Below the pieces are notes generated by a model that had not been told where the DNA came from, searched no databases, and was given only the letters and a program-made list of their open reading frames with translations. Below, piece by piece: positions 52,096 to 59,711 of a stretch of DNA of 64,000 nt; the first letter of the stretch is position 1, and every line of letters starts with the position of its first letter. Origin of the DNA: Cnuella takakiae (GTDB taxonomy: Bacteria > Bacteroidota > Bacteroidia > Chitinophagales > Chitinophagaceae); NCBI RefSeq assembly GCF_001953305.1, contig NZ_MTFE01000010.1, positions 4,502,707 to 4,566,706 of the forward strand, read 5' to 3'. Made by a program: the position numbers and the translations under genes.

Positions 52096-52335
52096 ATACA
52101 AATAAAAAACTTTCCACCGCAACAAGAGCTGTTTATCGGCAGGCGGCACTTTTTTACCGGCAACTGGAGCAGGCCTACCCTACTGCTGTTACATATGGGC
52201 ATTTGACCGCGGAAACCAGGAGCACTTACCGGTACATTTCCCAATTGCACCGATTAGTGGCGCACTGCCAGATGAAACCCATTAAACTTTCCGTAGTATG
52301 GTAGTCCCAACTACGCAAACCCCGAAACAAAACCT

Positions 52336-53082
52336 ATGCAACGAAAAGACTTCCTCCGCAAAGGCCTCTTTGCCGCACTGGGCGCAGGTACCATCACCCC
52401 ACTGATCAGTGCCTGCAACAAAGAGGACATATCCGCCAACAGCAGCACTACTCCCAACAACAGCAACACCGCCACCGGTACCCCTACAAGCAGCGACTCC
52501 TGCACGATATCACCCATGGAAACTGCTGGTCCTTTTCCCACTAAAACGCCTTCATCGCTCGTTACAAATGATATCCGCAGCGACCGTCCCGGCGTACCCC
52601 TCACCATTCGTATTACCATCAACAACAGCAAGAACAGTTGCGCTGCGCTGGCAGGCGCCATCGTGGACATCTGGCATTGTGATAAAGATGGCTACTACTC
52701 GTAGTATGGCGGCACAGGCATGCAGCAGGCTAATTTCACTTCAGTGCACTTCCTGCGTGGCCGGCAAACCACCAATGCAAACGGGCTGGTGGAGTTCACC
52801 AGCATTTTCCCGGGCTGGTACTCGGGCAGGGCGCCGCATATCCATGTGCATATTTACGATGCCAGTGGCAGCTCGCTGCTGGTTACACAGATCGCCTTTC
52901 CTACCGATGTGTGCAATACCGTTTACACCACAGCAACGCAGTAATATACACGTGGCACGCAGGACACTTCCAACACCAGGGACAATGTATTTGCCGACTC
53001 ACTGGCAAGTGAACTGGCCACACTTACCGGGAGTATACAAAATGGGTATGTGCTTAACCACCTCATAACCGTTGCGGCTTGA
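52336..53082 (+). pseudogene. Intradiol dioxygenase-like protein with two in-frame stops
   Basis: One continuous frame of 248 codons encodes an exported intradiol ring-cleavage dioxygenase relative. The start is QRKDFLRKGLFAALGAG with a lipobox-like LISAC. Metal-site blocks are AIVDIWHCDKDGYYS (Tyr) and GRAPHIHVHIYDASG (His). It is broken by TAG at 52702 (codon 123, right after DGYYS) and TAA at 52942 (codon 203, after TATQ). Relatives carry a Gln at or near these places, so single C-to-T changes (CAG, CAA) would explain both. The frame beyond each stop is undamaged. Its final TGA overlaps the TTG start of the pirin-like gene. Without readthrough the product ends before the His ligands. Confidence 0.85.
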
Positions 53083-53774
53083 ACCTGAAAGCGGATACAA
53101 CAAAAGCATGGTTTGTTCCGGCAGCGCAAAGAGCAATTAAGGAAAACAACAAATGGCGCAGCAGCTTTGCTATAAAGACGCCGGAACAATTACCATTTGA
53201 CTGCGGTCTGCAAACATTTGCCGAGCATACGCTGGCAGCAGATACTACCCTTACACTCCATGTCCCTGCAACAGGCACACTTGTATTATTACCAACAGCA
53301 GGTGCCATCAGGTACAGGAAAGACATAACTCCAGAATACGTTATAGCGGCAGGATCGCTCCTGGTGATTACCCAACAGGCAGGCCAACCATTTACCCTGC
53401 ACAACTCTTCAACAACCGGGCTTGCCAATGTTTTAGCAATCCATATTGCAGGCAATGTTGGCAACACAGGCGTATATGCAATTGAGCTGAGCCGGCACTT
53501 TGGTACACTTGTATCCCCTATTGCAGCTGATCCAAACACAACATGCAGTTTTCAACTGGGCATATATGCTGGCAGAGTGGAAGACCAATTGCACCATCGA
53601 AAAGATGATTGCCTGCTTGCTTACATTATTGAAGGGGCATTTGAAGTATAGTACCGCTTGTTGGAACGCGGCGACAGCCTGTTGCTATGGAACACCGATA
53701 CCATCGAATGGGAAGCGCTATCTGAAAACGCCATTATTCTTTTACTGACTTGTACCCGCAAAAACATTACCTAG
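53079..53774 (+). pseudogene. Pirin-like cupin protein with an in-frame TAG
   Basis: The frame starts with TTG at 53079, overlapping the dioxygenase stop, and would give 231 residues. The beta-rich body (LTLHVPATGTLVLLPTAGAI, VIAAGSLLVITQQAGQPF) and the later GVYAIELSRHFGTL and YIIEGAFEV match two-domain pirin-type cupins. A TAG at 53649 follows GAFEV. Relatives read FEVQ or similar there, and the frame then continues YRLLERGDSLLLWNTDTIE to the final TAG at 53772. A CAG-to-TAG change is the simplest explanation. Truncation removes the last 40 residues, including a strand pair of the barrel. Confidence 0.75.
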
Positions 53775-53779
53775 CCTAA

Positions 53780-53938
53780 ATGAAAACCACAGACCCTAAC
53801 AGCAATGAGGAGCACCCTGTAGCAGCCAGCGTTCCCCGCTTTGCTGTTTACAACCGCTCCTATTGTACTGGAATGGTCAATGAAACTTGCAGCTTCAATA
53901 ACCTCACCGTGTTAATTTCTGTTAAGTTGCCTGATTGA
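53780..53938 (+). CDS. Possible short ORF after the pirin-like gene
   Basis: A 52-residue frame starting five bases after the pirin stop (MKTTDPNSNEEHPVAASVPR, then FAVYNRSYCTGMVNETCSFN). No family recognised. It has an ATG and a tight spacing typical of an operon, but it might be the truncated start of a lost gene. Confidence 0.3.
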   Translation: MKTTDPNSNEEHPVAASVPRFAVYNRSYCTGMVNETCSFNNLTVLISVKLPD

Positions 53939-53992
53939 TCGCAATGTTCCGCTCACTGGTCTCATTAAAGAAAATATGCTGCAACCGGATAG

Positions 53993-54000
53993 TAGGTTTG
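53993..54000 (+). promoter_or_regulatory. Bacteroidota -7 promoter box before the PepSY-like gene
   Basis: TAGGTTTG matches TAnnTTTG exactly, 36 bases before the ATG at 54037. A -33 TTTG at proper distance was not found. Confidence 0.5.
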
Positions 54001-54036
54001 TATTGTTATCAACAAAAACAAACAAAACCATAAACC

Positions 54037-54483
54037 ATGTACAAGAAATTAATCTCCTTCGCCATCGCCATTATGCTGCTGACTACAACAACAATCGCTG
54101 CTACTGGAAATACGGTTCCAGAAGCGATTGTAAAAGACCTGAACCAGCATTTCACCAATGTATCAGAAGTACGTTGGAGCGCTACCAACAACTATTATAA
54201 GGCCAGCTTAAACATGCAGGGAAAATTCATGGAAGTGTTTTACAACCTCGATGGCTCCTTTATAGGCATATCGCGCAATATTACCTTGGACCAGCTGCCA
54301 CTGGCTTTGATCAAAGATGTGCAGGCAGAAAAAGCAAATGCTTATGTAGCAGAACTATTTGAACTGGTAACCGATCAGGCCGGTACCGAATATTATATCA
54401 CCTACAAAAACGGGCTGGAAACAAAAGTATTCCGCGGTGCAGGGGATGGCTGGAACCTGTACCAGCAGTTTGATAATGAGTAA
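54037..54483 (+). CDS. PepSY-like periplasmic protein
   Basis: A 148-residue exported protein. A signal peptide (LISFAIAIMLLTTTTIAATG) is followed by a domain with VPEAIVKDLNQHFTNVSEVR, WSATNNYYKASLNMQGKF and EVFYNLDGSFIGISRNITLD. A second half has FELVTDQAGTEYYITYKNG. This pattern is common in small Bacteroidota proteins of the PepSY-like/BLIP-like class; the function is unknown. It is a distant relative of the triple-repeat lipoprotein at 49026. It has its own -7 promoter box and ends before a long palindrome terminator. Confidence 0.85.
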   Translation: MYKKLISFAIAIMLLTTTTIAATGNTVPEAIVKDLNQHFTNVSEVRWSATNNYYKASLNMQGKFMEVFYNLDGSFIGISRNITLDQLPLALIKDVQAEKANAYVAELFELVTDQAGTEYYITYKNGLETKVFRGAGDGWNLYQQFDNE

Positions 54484-54578
54484 TGCATACAGGAGTAGCT
54501 GCAAGCTGTTAGCTACAAGTAAGGCGGTATAAATTGCACGGTATTTAGTAGCCTTTTTTAAAAACAGCATCCCCCTAT

Positions 54579-54620
54579 CATACAACAATGCCCCGCAATA
54601 TTGCGGGGCATTGTTGTATG
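54579..54620. terminator. Perfect 20-bp inverted repeat, bidirectional terminator
   Basis: The arms 54579-54598 and 54601-54620 (CATACAACAATGCCCCGCAA and its exact complement) are separated by two bases. It lies between the convergent PepSY-like and GH32 genes. Confidence 0.8.
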
Positions 54621-54644
54621 GAATTGCTTTGAACAGATCTTTAG

Positions 54645-56138
54645 TTAGAGCGCAGAAGTTAATGGCCAATAGCGCACCTGCTGAAAGCCTGTGCTACCTT
54701 TTAGCACCACCTTGTTGTAAGAACTGGAAGGAAAAAATATCTCCGTCATCACACTCAGGCCTTTATCAGCAAACAGCTCTAACGAAGCATGATCAATTAC
54801 TAAAGTCAGATCCGTATTTTTTGCGGTTGCGAAACGCGGCGCTGTATGGCGGCCTGCAAAGTCCTTATTGAAATCAACCTTGCCCGATTTGCTGCGATCC
54901 ACAAAATACTGGTTGGCTGTCTTATCATAACCTACTATCAACTCCTCTCCGGCATCGTTACTAAACACCAGTTGAAAATCCTGCAACTGCTCGGTTTGCA
55001 GTTCCAGCCGTGCAGGTAATGAGAAGGTTTTGACAAAGGAAGCATTGCCTGCTTTCAGCTGGTTCAGTGTAGTTGCAGGCTTTGCCAGCGTAGCTAATTC
55101 TTTTGATGGTTTGGATGCAACATACAACTTACCTCCTGCAGCAGCCAGCGAAAGGTCGCGGGGAATGGTGAGGGCACTCCGCCATTTTTCGGTAGGCACC
55201 TGCTGGCCATAGAGCCAGTTGCTCATCCAGCCAATGAAAACCTTACGGTCGCCGGTGTTGGCATAAGTAATGCCCGCATATTCATCGGGCCCATAATCCA
55301 ACCATCGTGTAGCTGTATCTGCAGGGGTAAAGGCGGTACCATCAAAATCACCAATAAAATACTGGGTTGCCGAACCTCCGTTTGGTCCGCCCGGGTTAAG
55401 GTTTACAAGCAGCACCCAGTGCTTTTTTCCACCCTGTTCCAACTGGAACAGGTCGGGGCACTCCCACACACCGCCATGCGCACCGATGGTGGCGCCAAAT
55501 TCACTTTCGCGGGTCCAGTCTTTCAGATTGGGCGAGCTGTAAAAAGTAATCCGGTCCTTTGTGGCCAGGGTCATTACCCATTTCTTATCCGGCGCATACC
55601 ACATCACTTTGGGATCGCGGAAGTCAACAATGCCTGGGTTGCGCAATACCGGGTTGCCGCTGTACTTGGTCCAGGTTTTACCATCATCATTGCTATAGGC
55701 TATACCCTGGGTTTGAAAATCTTTGCGGCCCTTCTTTTCACCCGCAGTATCGTGGTAGGTATAAATGGCTACAAGCGGTGCCTTTCCCTCTTTGCCCAGG
55801 CCAGATGTATTGGCCGCATCTACTACCGCACTGCCTGAAAAGATATAACCCAGGCTATCGGGGTATAGTGCTATGGGCTGATGTTGCCAGCGCACCAAAT
55901 CGCGGCTGGTGGCATGCCCCCAGTGCATGGGTCCCCATACGGTGGAATCGGGATAGAACTGGTAAAACATATGGTATACCCCCTTGTGGTACACCATTCC
56001 GTTGGGGTCGTTCATCCACCCGCTTTTGGGCGAGAAATGGATCTGGGGTCGGTAAGCTTCTTTGCGGTAATCCTGGGCGGCAACTGTACCGCCCAGGCCA
56101 ATGGCAGCCAGTAGGACAATCGTTATTTTCTGCAGCAT
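54645..56138 (-). CDS. GH32 family fructan hydrolase (levanase/inulinase-like)
   Basis: A 497-residue exported enzyme with a five-blade propeller and C-terminal sandwich. The signal peptide is LQKITIVLLAAIGLGGTVAAQ. Nucleophile Asp44 is in GWMNDPNGMVY, the stabilising Asp175 in VDFRDPKVMW, and acid/base Glu226 in GGVWECPDLF. FIGWMSNWLYGQQVPTEKWR fits exo-acting levanases and inulinases. It releases fructose from beta-fructans at the surface or in the periplasm. It is downstream of an M20 gene and a SusCD pair; no fructokinase or hybrid sensor was seen nearby. Confidence 0.95.
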   Translation of the reverse strand: MLQKITIVLLAAIGLGGTVAAQDYRKEAYRPQIHFSPKSGWMNDPNGMVYHKGVYHMFYQFYPDSTVWGPMHWGHATSRDLVRWQHQPIALYPDSLGYIFSGSAVVDAANTSGLGKEGKAPLVAIYTYHDTAGEKKGRKDFQTQGIAYSNDDGKTWTKYSGNPVLRNPGIVDFRDPKVMWYAPDKKWVMTLATKDRITFYSSPNLKDWTRESEFGATIGAHGGVWECPDLFQLEQGGKKHWVLLVNLNPGGPNGGSATQYFIGDFDGTAFTPADTATRWLDYGPDEYAGITYANTGDRKVFIGWMSNWLYGQQVPTEKWRSALTIPRDLSLAAAGGKLYVASKPSKELATLAKPATTLNQLKAGNASFVKTFSLPARLELQTEQLQDFQLVFSNDAGEELIVGYDKTANQYFVDRSKSGKVDFNKDFAGRHTAPRFATAKNTDLTLVIDHASLELFADKGLSVMTEIFFPSSSYNKVVLKGSTGFQQVRYWPLTSAL

Positions 56139-56210
56139 AATATTTATTGAATTTCCTTCAGCCTGTACCAGCTGGAGAATCTACTCAAAAGTAACCATCT
56201 GCCGCCGAAC

Positions 56211-56239
56211 AAAAACGGCCGCCCTGCCAGGCGACCGTT
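56211..56239 (-). terminator. Hairpin terminator after the M20 gene
   Basis: On the minus strand AACGGTCGCC-6 bases-GGCGGCCGTT (one mismatch) is followed by TTT and a short T-rich stretch, 27 bases after the stop at 56266. Confidence 0.7.
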
Positions 56240-56265
56240 ACTACTAAAACCCAGGATTTAAGAAA

Positions 56266-57930
56266 CTATTGCCTGGTGAGATCGGCAGCACGCAGGGTTG
56301 GATATTTGATCCCCAGCTGCTCCAGGTATGTTTTGTATTTGGAAGGATCGTAATAATACTTTTTCATCTCCGGGCGGTACTGCGCCATGATCTCCTTGTT
56401 GAGGAAAATGGCGGGCTTGTCCTTTTCCGAAACCAACGCTACATACTTGGTGTCTTTTGTTTGCACGTCCTTGAAATAAGTCCATGCCTGTTGCAATACC
56501 GTGGGCTGCACAAAGAGGTCGAGCAGGGTCATGGCTTCTGCCTTTGCCGCGGCCGTTACGCCCTTGTGTGCAATGGGTGTGGCCATCGATATGGCATTGG
56601 CCCAATGGTGGCCCGGAAGGCCCGGAATATTGGAAGGAAAACGCAAAACCACTGTGGGCACATTCCAGGAAATGTCGGCGATATCATCGGAGCCGCCACC
56701 CATGGAAAACTTCACCGGTGTGCCGATGGTATCCACTTCTGTTTCGAGGCCGTCAACTTTTTTACCGCGGCCATCCACCTTGGGTGCATCCACTTCTTTC
56801 TGCACGGCACGGGCAAGGGCCTGGTCGTCGGCACTCCACTGCGGCAGCCCCACCTGCTTGATGTTTTGGTACATGGCTTCGGCAATGGGTTTATTAAAAT
56901 GCCCCGGCCATGCGCTGCCCAATACGGTATAATTCATTTTAGTACCGGTCATCATCGCTGCACCTTTAGCAATATTCATTGCATCATCATACATCTGCTT
57001 GATCTTGGGATAGGTGCGCTCCCTGAAATAATACCACACAGAGGCCTTTGAGGGCACCACGTTGGGCTGGTCGCCGCCATCCACCACAACGTAGTGCGAA
57101 CGCTGCGTGGGCTCCAGGTGCTCGCGGTGAAAGTTCCAGCCCACGTTCATCAGCTCCACGGCATCCAGTGCGCTCTTGCCCCGCCAGGGTGCGCCACCGG
57201 CATGGGCCGCTTCGCCGTCAAAGCTGAATTTCACAGATACCAACCCATTGCCGCCACCATCACCATACGACACCCCCATATTATTGCCTACATGGGTAAA
57301 AATGCAGGCGTCCACATCTTTGAAATAGCCATCGCGTACATAGTAGGCCTTTGTGCCCAGTTGCTCTTCGGCAACACCGGGCCACAACACAATGGTGCCG
57401 GGAATCTTTTCGCGTTCCATGATCTTTTTGAGTGCCAGCACCGCGGTTACATTCAACGGCACGCCTGCATTATGCCCCTCGCCATGACCCGGTGCGCCAT
57501 CGATGATGGGATCGTGGTAAGCCACACCCGGTTTTTGCGAAGCCTTGGGAATACAGTCGATATCGCTGCCCACGGCAATCACGGGTTTGCCCGATCCCCA
57601 CTTGGCCAGCCATGCCGTAGGAACACCGGAAATACCGCTTTCAACAGCAAAACCATTTTCCTTTAAAATGCCCGTGATGTACTTCGATGTTTCCTCTTCC
57701 TGGAAGCCCAGTTCGCCAAAGGAAAACACCATGTCCACCATCTGCTGGGTAAAAACTTTCTGGTTTTCTATTTCAGTCATCAACTCTTTCTTGAGTGCAG
57801 CCACTTTTTGCGGCGGCAGCTTGGCTTGCGCCATTGCGATTTGCGGGGCTAATGCCGAAGTGCCGGCTACCAGCAGGACGCCCATGGCCCACTTGCGGGC
57901 AGCGCGGAATTGGGGTTGGAAAAATTTCAT
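56266..57930 (-). CDS. M20-family amidohydrolase (AbgB-like)
   Basis: A 554-residue exported metallohydrolase. The signal peptide (KWAMGVLLVAGTSALAPQIA) ends in MAQA. Metal-site blocks are IAVGSDIDCIPKAS, APGHGEGHNAGV and WPGVAEEQLGTKAYY, with FTHVGNNMG further on. A dimerisation insert contains VSVKFSFDGEAAHAGGAPWRG. The C-terminal metal-binding area is FSMGGGSDDIADISWNVP. Relatives include AbgB, which cleaves p-aminobenzoyl-glutamate, and other aminoacyl hydrolases. The substrate here is unknown. The start at 57930 leads straight into the signal peptide. Upstream lies a dispersed CACAGAT repeat, so the promoter must lie close to or within it. Confidence 0.9.
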   Translation of the reverse strand: MKFFQPQFRAARKWAMGVLLVAGTSALAPQIAMAQAKLPPQKVAALKKELMTEIENQKVFTQQMVDMVFSFGELGFQEEETSKYITGILKENGFAVESGISGVPTAWLAKWGSGKPVIAVGSDIDCIPKASQKPGVAYHDPIIDGAPGHGEGHNAGVPLNVTAVLALKKIMEREKIPGTIVLWPGVAEEQLGTKAYYVRDGYFKDVDACIFTHVGNNMGVSYGDGGGNGLVSVKFSFDGEAAHAGGAPWRGKSALDAVELMNVGWNFHREHLEPTQRSHYVVVDGGDQPNVVPSKASVWYYFRERTYPKIKQMYDDAMNIAKGAAMMTGTKMNYTVLGSAWPGHFNKPIAEAMYQNIKQVGLPQWSADDQALARAVQKEVDAPKVDGRGKKVDGLETEVDTIGTPVKFSMGGGSDDIADISWNVPTVVLRFPSNIPGLPGHHWANAISMATPIAHKGVTAAAKAEAMTLLDLFVQPTVLQQAWTYFKDVQTKDTKYVALVSEKDKPAIFLNKEIMAQYRPEMKKYYYDPSKYKTYLEQLGIKYPTLRAADLTRQ

Positions 57931-57975
57931 GATACAGGGTTTGATGAATGGGATGTGGAGTTTGTAATGTTTTTT

Positions 57976-58002
57976 CTCACAGATAGCACGGATGACACGG
58001 AT
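57976..58002 (+). repeat. CACAGAT/CACGGAT phrase repeat
   Basis: A 27-base copy of the element that also occurs as an inverted pair at 32359 and 32520. It lies 46 bases upstream of the M20 start, so it is in the leader or promoter area. Confidence 0.7.
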
Positions 58003-58019
58003 GATAATTACAGTTGCAA

Positions 58020-58178
58020 AGCGGATGTGGAAATAGCTGCAAGTTGCTAGCTTCAAGCTTCAAGACATTCAAGGCAAGAAACAAAACAGTATTAGCAGCT
58101 ACTGAATAATGCGCCAGGCAATTGTTATGCAACAATGCGATTATGCACTTTGTACTTTGTACTTCAAACTTTGCACTT
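58020..58178. repeat. GCTGCAAGTTGC and TTTGTACTTTGTACTT phrase repeats
   Basis: At 58025-58070 the phrases GCTGCAAGTTGCTAGC and CTTCAAGCTTCAAG occur. At 58149-58178 there are four variants of TTTGTACTT. Both are short-period intergenic repeats just before the SusD terminator. No gene was seen. Confidence 0.5.
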
Positions 58179-58220
58179 AAAAAAGGCCCTGCCGCCAACA
58201 GCCAGGAAGCGGACAGGGCC
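58179..58220 (-). terminator. Intrinsic terminator of the SusCD operon
   Basis: On the minus strand GGCCCTG (58220-58214) and CAGGGCC (58191-58185) enclose 22 bases and are followed by six T. It starts eight bases after the SusD stop. Confidence 0.8.
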
Positions 58221-58227
58221 GGGGTAC

Positions 58228-59694
58228 TCAGAGCAGCCTGTTCGTTAATATTTCAGCATTGGGTAGTGGAAAAATATAGGAAGGGCTGGTGGACGGAACG
58301 GCAGGTGCCGTAAGGCTGCTGCTTCCTTTGGCCGGGATCGTTTCCAGGTTGCGCAACAGGTCGTTGGAACGAAGCCCTTCGCCCAGGAACTCGATGCGGC
58401 GCTCCAGCAGGATGGACGCGATCAATGCATCCTGTGTGCTGATCTTTGCTTCGGGGAAAGTATAGGTGGGATCTGAGCGGCGGTGTACAGCAGCCAGCAG
58501 TACCCGCGACTTTTCCATATCACCTGTCTTTGCCAGCGCCTCGGCATAGTTGAGCAGCACTTCCGAATAACGGATCACCGGCACATAATCGGTGTAGGGC
58601 GATGGCTTGTTGTACTTGCGCAGGAAGGTAGCCGTGCCGGATGTAACCAGAAAGCTGCGCCTTGCATCGGTGGTCTTGAATTCGGCATTTCCCATAATGC
58701 CCGATGGGTTCACACTGTACTCCGAATTACCAATGGGTGCTGCATTGAAAATAAAGCCCAGAGCATTCTGGCCTGTTGCCGAATTGAGCTCCGTCATGGG
58801 CATGGAGAAGACAGACTCGGTAGTGGTATAGTTGGAATTGAACACCACCTTGATATCATCCTGCAACTGGTGCGCCACACCTGTAAGTGCTTTAAAGGGT
58901 GCCACATCGCTCACGATCTTCTTTGACTCTTCAATCACTTTGGACATATTACCCATGTTGAGGTAAACCCTTGTCTTAAGAGCAATGGCACTGTTGCGGT
59001 GCGCCCTGGTGGTGTTGAGCAAATCGGAGCCTAATGTTAGTGGCAGCAATGCTTCTGCCTCATCCAGGTCTTTGATGATCTGAGCATACACATCTGCCAC
59101 CTTGCTGCGTGCGAGGTCGTTGTTGGCAGAAGACACTTCCGCCTTCAGCCGCAGCGGCAAACCAGGCGACGCGCCATTGTCGGCAACATAGGGTTTTGCA
59201 TACAAGGTTACCAGGCTGAAATAACTCAGGGCCCGCAAAAACTTCGCTTCGCCTTCGTATTGCTTTGCCAGCGCAGGCGCCACCTTGCTGTTGTTATCGG
59301 CAAGGCCCTGCAAAAAAACATTGCAGGCGTTGATGGCGCCATAAGCTGCGATCCATAGGTTCTGCACTTCGTTGGAAGAGGAGTTGAGGGTATGGCTCCA
59401 GGTATCGTAACCGGTGAAAATATTGGCAGTGCGGTTGATGAATTCTTCACCCCTGAAGTCGCCATACATCACGTATTTGCCGCCATAAAACTGCGGATCT
59501 TTTACCTTGGTGTACATGCCGTTTACCAGGCCCAGCACACGGTCGGGGGTTTCAAAAGCAGTAACATCAAGGATAGATGTTTCGGGAGCCGGGTTGAGCA
59601 GTTCGGATTCTTTCTTGCAGGATGCAAGGCCCAGCAAAAGACATGCTGCTGCCAGGGCCAGCCCTCTATTGCGATACGTATTCAATAGCTTCAT
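58228..59694 (-). CDS. SusD/RagB family nutrient-binding outer-membrane lipoprotein
   Basis: A 488-residue lipoprotein with lipobox GLASC (Cys26). The SusD pattern is NPAPETSILDVTAFETPDRVLG at the start, then NLWIAAYGAINACNVFLQGL and EGEAKFLRALSYFSLVTLYA, followed by TPR helices. The C-terminal part has YVPVIRYSEVLLNYAEALAK and IASILLERRIEFLGEGLR. It binds the glycan or peptide ligand and closes the SusC channel from outside. It is 17 bases after SusC, so the two are co-transcribed. Confidence 0.95.
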   Translation of the reverse strand: MKLLNTYRNRGLALAAACLLLGLASCKKESELLNPAPETSILDVTAFETPDRVLGLVNGMYTKVKDPQFYGGKYVMYGDFRGEEFINRTANIFTGYDTWSHTLNSSSNEVQNLWIAAYGAINACNVFLQGLADNNSKVAPALAKQYEGEAKFLRALSYFSLVTLYAKPYVADNGASPGLPLRLKAEVSSANNDLARSKVADVYAQIIKDLDEAEALLPLTLGSDLLNTTRAHRNSAIALKTRVYLNMGNMSKVIEESKKIVSDVAPFKALTGVAHQLQDDIKVVFNSNYTTTESVFSMPMTELNSATGQNALGFIFNAAPIGNSEYSVNPSGIMGNAEFKTTDARRSFLVTSGTATFLRKYNKPSPYTDYVPVIRYSEVLLNYAEALAKTGDMEKSRVLLAAVHRRSDPTYTFPEAKISTQDALIASILLERRIEFLGEGLRSNDLLRNLETIPAKGSSSLTAPAVPSTSPSYIFPLPNAEILTNRLL

Positions 59695-59711
59695 TACTGT
59701 TGTTTTTGGCG

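Noticed and set aside
52336..53774. Genome-wide reassignment of TAA/TAG to glutamine
   Set aside because: Many genes in the window end in TAA or TAG exactly where their families end (for example cobC and marC), so the standard code is in use. Only local nonsense changes or special suppression are possible.
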